From Ochotona curzoniae (taxonomy: Eukaryota > Chordata > Mammalia > Lagomorpha > Ochotonidae), in contig NW_024465777.1 of the NCBI RefSeq assembly GCF_017591425.1, positions 186,001-250,000 on the forward strand: DNA of 64,000 nucleotides, in the 5' to 3' direction. The notes under the pieces were generated by a model, which saw nothing but the letters and a program-made list of their open reading frames with translations, was not told where the DNA came from and did not search any database. Of the stretch, positions 62,931 through 64,000 are shown one piece after another. The position numbers and the translations under genes are program-made. Positions within the stretch are counted from its first letter, which is position 1, and every line of letters begins with the position of its first letter.

Positions 62931-63646
62931 AAATCCTGATATCCTAAGCCTGCTTTGTCATGCTTTGGTCGGATGGAGACAGGACATGTCCTTCCCTGCA
63001 GAGACTTACCCAGGCCTCTGTCAGGATGAAAACCCATTTGTAACATTTGTGAGGTTACAAGCTCATTAGGACTCACAAGTAAAAGGCCCATCTGTGCCAT
63101 GACATCCCTCCCCCACAAGGAGATTGGGAGAGACGGCACGACGTAAGGAGAAAAGGTTCCTTGCTGCTCCCCATCTGACCAAGGCAGGACTTGGGAACTT
63201 TTAGCTACATTAGAGGCATGACCAAGCCCCACAAGATGTGAAGGAGTCATCTGAGTAGGCCAGGAAGAAGGCCAATCTTTCCCAGCTATGCAAGATACAT
63301 CAGCTCCTGTGTCCATCAATCCAAGAAACTTTCTCCCTTGAATTTCTAATACTTTAGTAGGTCGCTGAGTCTGAATTTCCTGAACCCAAAAAGCTGCATT
63401 ACTGGAGCCGAATGCATTTTTACCTCGAGGGAACTGGGAAGCTGAGCTGCCCATGTTGAAATAAGGCATAATAATTAACTGAGCAATTCTTTGACTAGGG
63501 TGGATGACAACAGTTTTTGTTGGTGGCCCTATCATAACCTGAATTTCACCAGAATAGTCAGCATCCACCACCCCAGGAATAACTTGGATTCCTTGTAGAG
63601 AGGTGGAGCTTCTTCCTAAAATAAGTCCCATAGTTCCTACTGGCAA
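62927..63646 (-). CDS. ERV dUTPase-like/aspartic protease with G-patch (open stretch)
   Basis: Open for 239 codons. The first part carries dUTPase motifs ([11 protein letters not shown] and [11 protein letters not shown]). Next is the retroviral protease active site DTGAD at about 63,313-63,299, then flap-like residues, and a C-terminal G-patch (MGF...GLGKSLQG). In betaretroviruses this pro frame is reached by ribosomal frameshifting from gag and ends by overlapping pol, and here it overlaps the RT frame by four bases. The true N-terminus, beyond the first Met I used, is unclear because pro does not need its own start codon. Confidence 0.85.
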   Translation of the reverse strand: MPVGTMGLILGRSSTSLQGIQVIPGVVDADYSGEIQVMIGPPTKTVVIHPSQRIAQLIIMPYFNMGSSASQFPRGKNAFGSSNAAFWVQEIQTQRPTKVLEIQGRKFLGLMDTGADVSCIAGKDWPSSWPTQMTPSHLVGLGHASNVAKSSQVLPWSDGEQQGTFSPYVVPSLPISLWGRDVMAQMGLLLVSPNELVTSQMLQMGFHPDRGLGKSLQGRTCPVSIRPKHDKAGLGYQDF

Positions 63647-63693
63647 AGGTCCAAAAACTCCGGTGGCCAGGCAAACAACTGGCGAGTCAGGGG

Positions 63694-64000
63694 TTAATAT
63701 TGCTGAGGTGGAGGAGCTGAGGTCCAGTCCTGCGCTGCCTGGGGTGGCACGCTGGAGGTCTGAGACCCGCCTGACTGCAGGAAAGGGTTGAAAGAAGCCT
63801 GTAGTGTCCCCATTATTTGGGGGGCCCGGGACTGGGCCCGCCTCCCGTTTCCCTGCATCTGAGCTTGGACAGGCTGATTACTCAAATTAAATTGGCTTTG
63901 AGGCAATAAAACAGTCCCATTCTTGTGAAGTTTAGATCGACAATCCTTCTGCCAATGAAATCCTTTCTCACACCGTGGACAGACAGTGTGAGGAGGATTT
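63694..64000 (-). CDS. ERV gag C-terminal part (nucleocapsid end), partial
   Basis: Reading the minus strand from the window edge, a CCHC zinc knuckle (C-P-R-C-x4-H-x4-C) lies at about 63,985-63,942, followed by a Gln/Pro-rich tail ending with a stop at 63,694. This is the RNA-binding nucleocapsid end of Gag. The rest lies beyond the window. Confidence 0.8.
   Translation of the reverse strand, partial: NPPHTVCPRCEKGFHWQKDCRSKLHKNGTVLLPQSQFNLSNQPVQAQMQGNGRRAQSRAPQIMGTLQASFNPFLQSGGSQTSSVPPQAAQDWTSAPPPQQY

Larger units (their letters stand above)
60456..64000 (-). mobile_element. Class II (betaretrovirus-like) endogenous retrovirus, partial, runs off the window
   Basis: Minus-strand provirus fragment with domains in genomic order gag end, dUTPase/protease, RT, RNase H and integrase. 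No env and no LTR follow the integrase; unrelated sequence begins at 60,455, so the 3' end is deleted. The gag 5' part and 5' LTR would lie beyond 64,000. The dUTPase-protease fusion and G-patch are betaretroviral traits. Frame breaks are described under the individual domains. Confidence 0.9.

Noticed and set aside
63646..64000. A complete provirus in the window
   Set aside because: The gag 5' part and 5' LTR are outside, and env and a 3' LTR are not seen after integrase.

Overview
The window is vertebrate nuclear DNA from a mammal, very probably a lagomorph. The main clue is the many copies of a tRNA-derived SINE with a GGGCCCGGCGCGGTGGC-type head, an internal 'GGGATCCCATATGGGCGCC' block and an AATAAATCT tail. 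These are lagomorph CSINEs, and the youngest copy (44,292-44,616) looks to me like the pika (Ochotona) type. The L1 3' ends also look lagomorph. The species call is an inference from memory of repeat families.

The genic content is a cluster of pancreatic chymotrypsin-like elastase genes of the CELA3 (proteinase E) type. Four copies are visible, all with the same eight-exon plan and the same exon sizes (about 40, 110, 98, 129, 137, 143, 153 and 24-33 nt of coding sequence). Copy A (plus strand, 529-5,117) enters the window at exon 3 and is open. Copy B (plus, 20,195-26,472) has all eight exons but three frameshifting lesions, so it is a pseudogene. Copy C (minus, 39,833-33,636) and copy D (minus, 58,042-51,818) are complete, open 277-codon genes. 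A and B point right, C and D point left, so B and C are tail to tail. Each copy drags along a similar 3' flank, and the three visible promoters share a TATA-like box and an E-box/TGGGA pair with the spacing of acinar PTF1 sites.

Layout: 1-5,900 copy A and its 3' flank; 5,900-18,500 repeat-rich intergenic DNA (SINEs, an L1 3' end holding a 387-bp solo LTR with a 6-bp target duplication, and a decayed class I retroviral pol); 18,500-27,200 pseudogene B with flanks; 27,200-30,344 SINEs and a segment that is an inverted copy of the DNA upstream of B; 30,345-41,475 duplication unit with gene C; 41,476-46,610 an antisense L1 that exactly fills the gap between units; 46,611-59,684 duplication unit with gene D, further interrupted by a later 1.84-kb L1; 59,686-60,455 the 3' end of a retroposed transcript and a fragment resembling the 3' part of another unit; 60,456-64,000 a minus-strand class II (betaretrovirus-like) endogenous retrovirus running off the window, with gag zinc knuckle, dUTPase/protease, RT, RNase H and integrase, interrupted by frameshifts.

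The encoded proteins would be secreted zymogens made in acinar pancreas and activated by cleavage after the Arg of the PSSR/HSSR motif. C and D differ from A and B at residues lining the S1 pocket (Gly instead of Val at position 216), so the cluster may encode proteases of different specificity. No RNA genes, CRISPR arrays or bacterial-type features are present.
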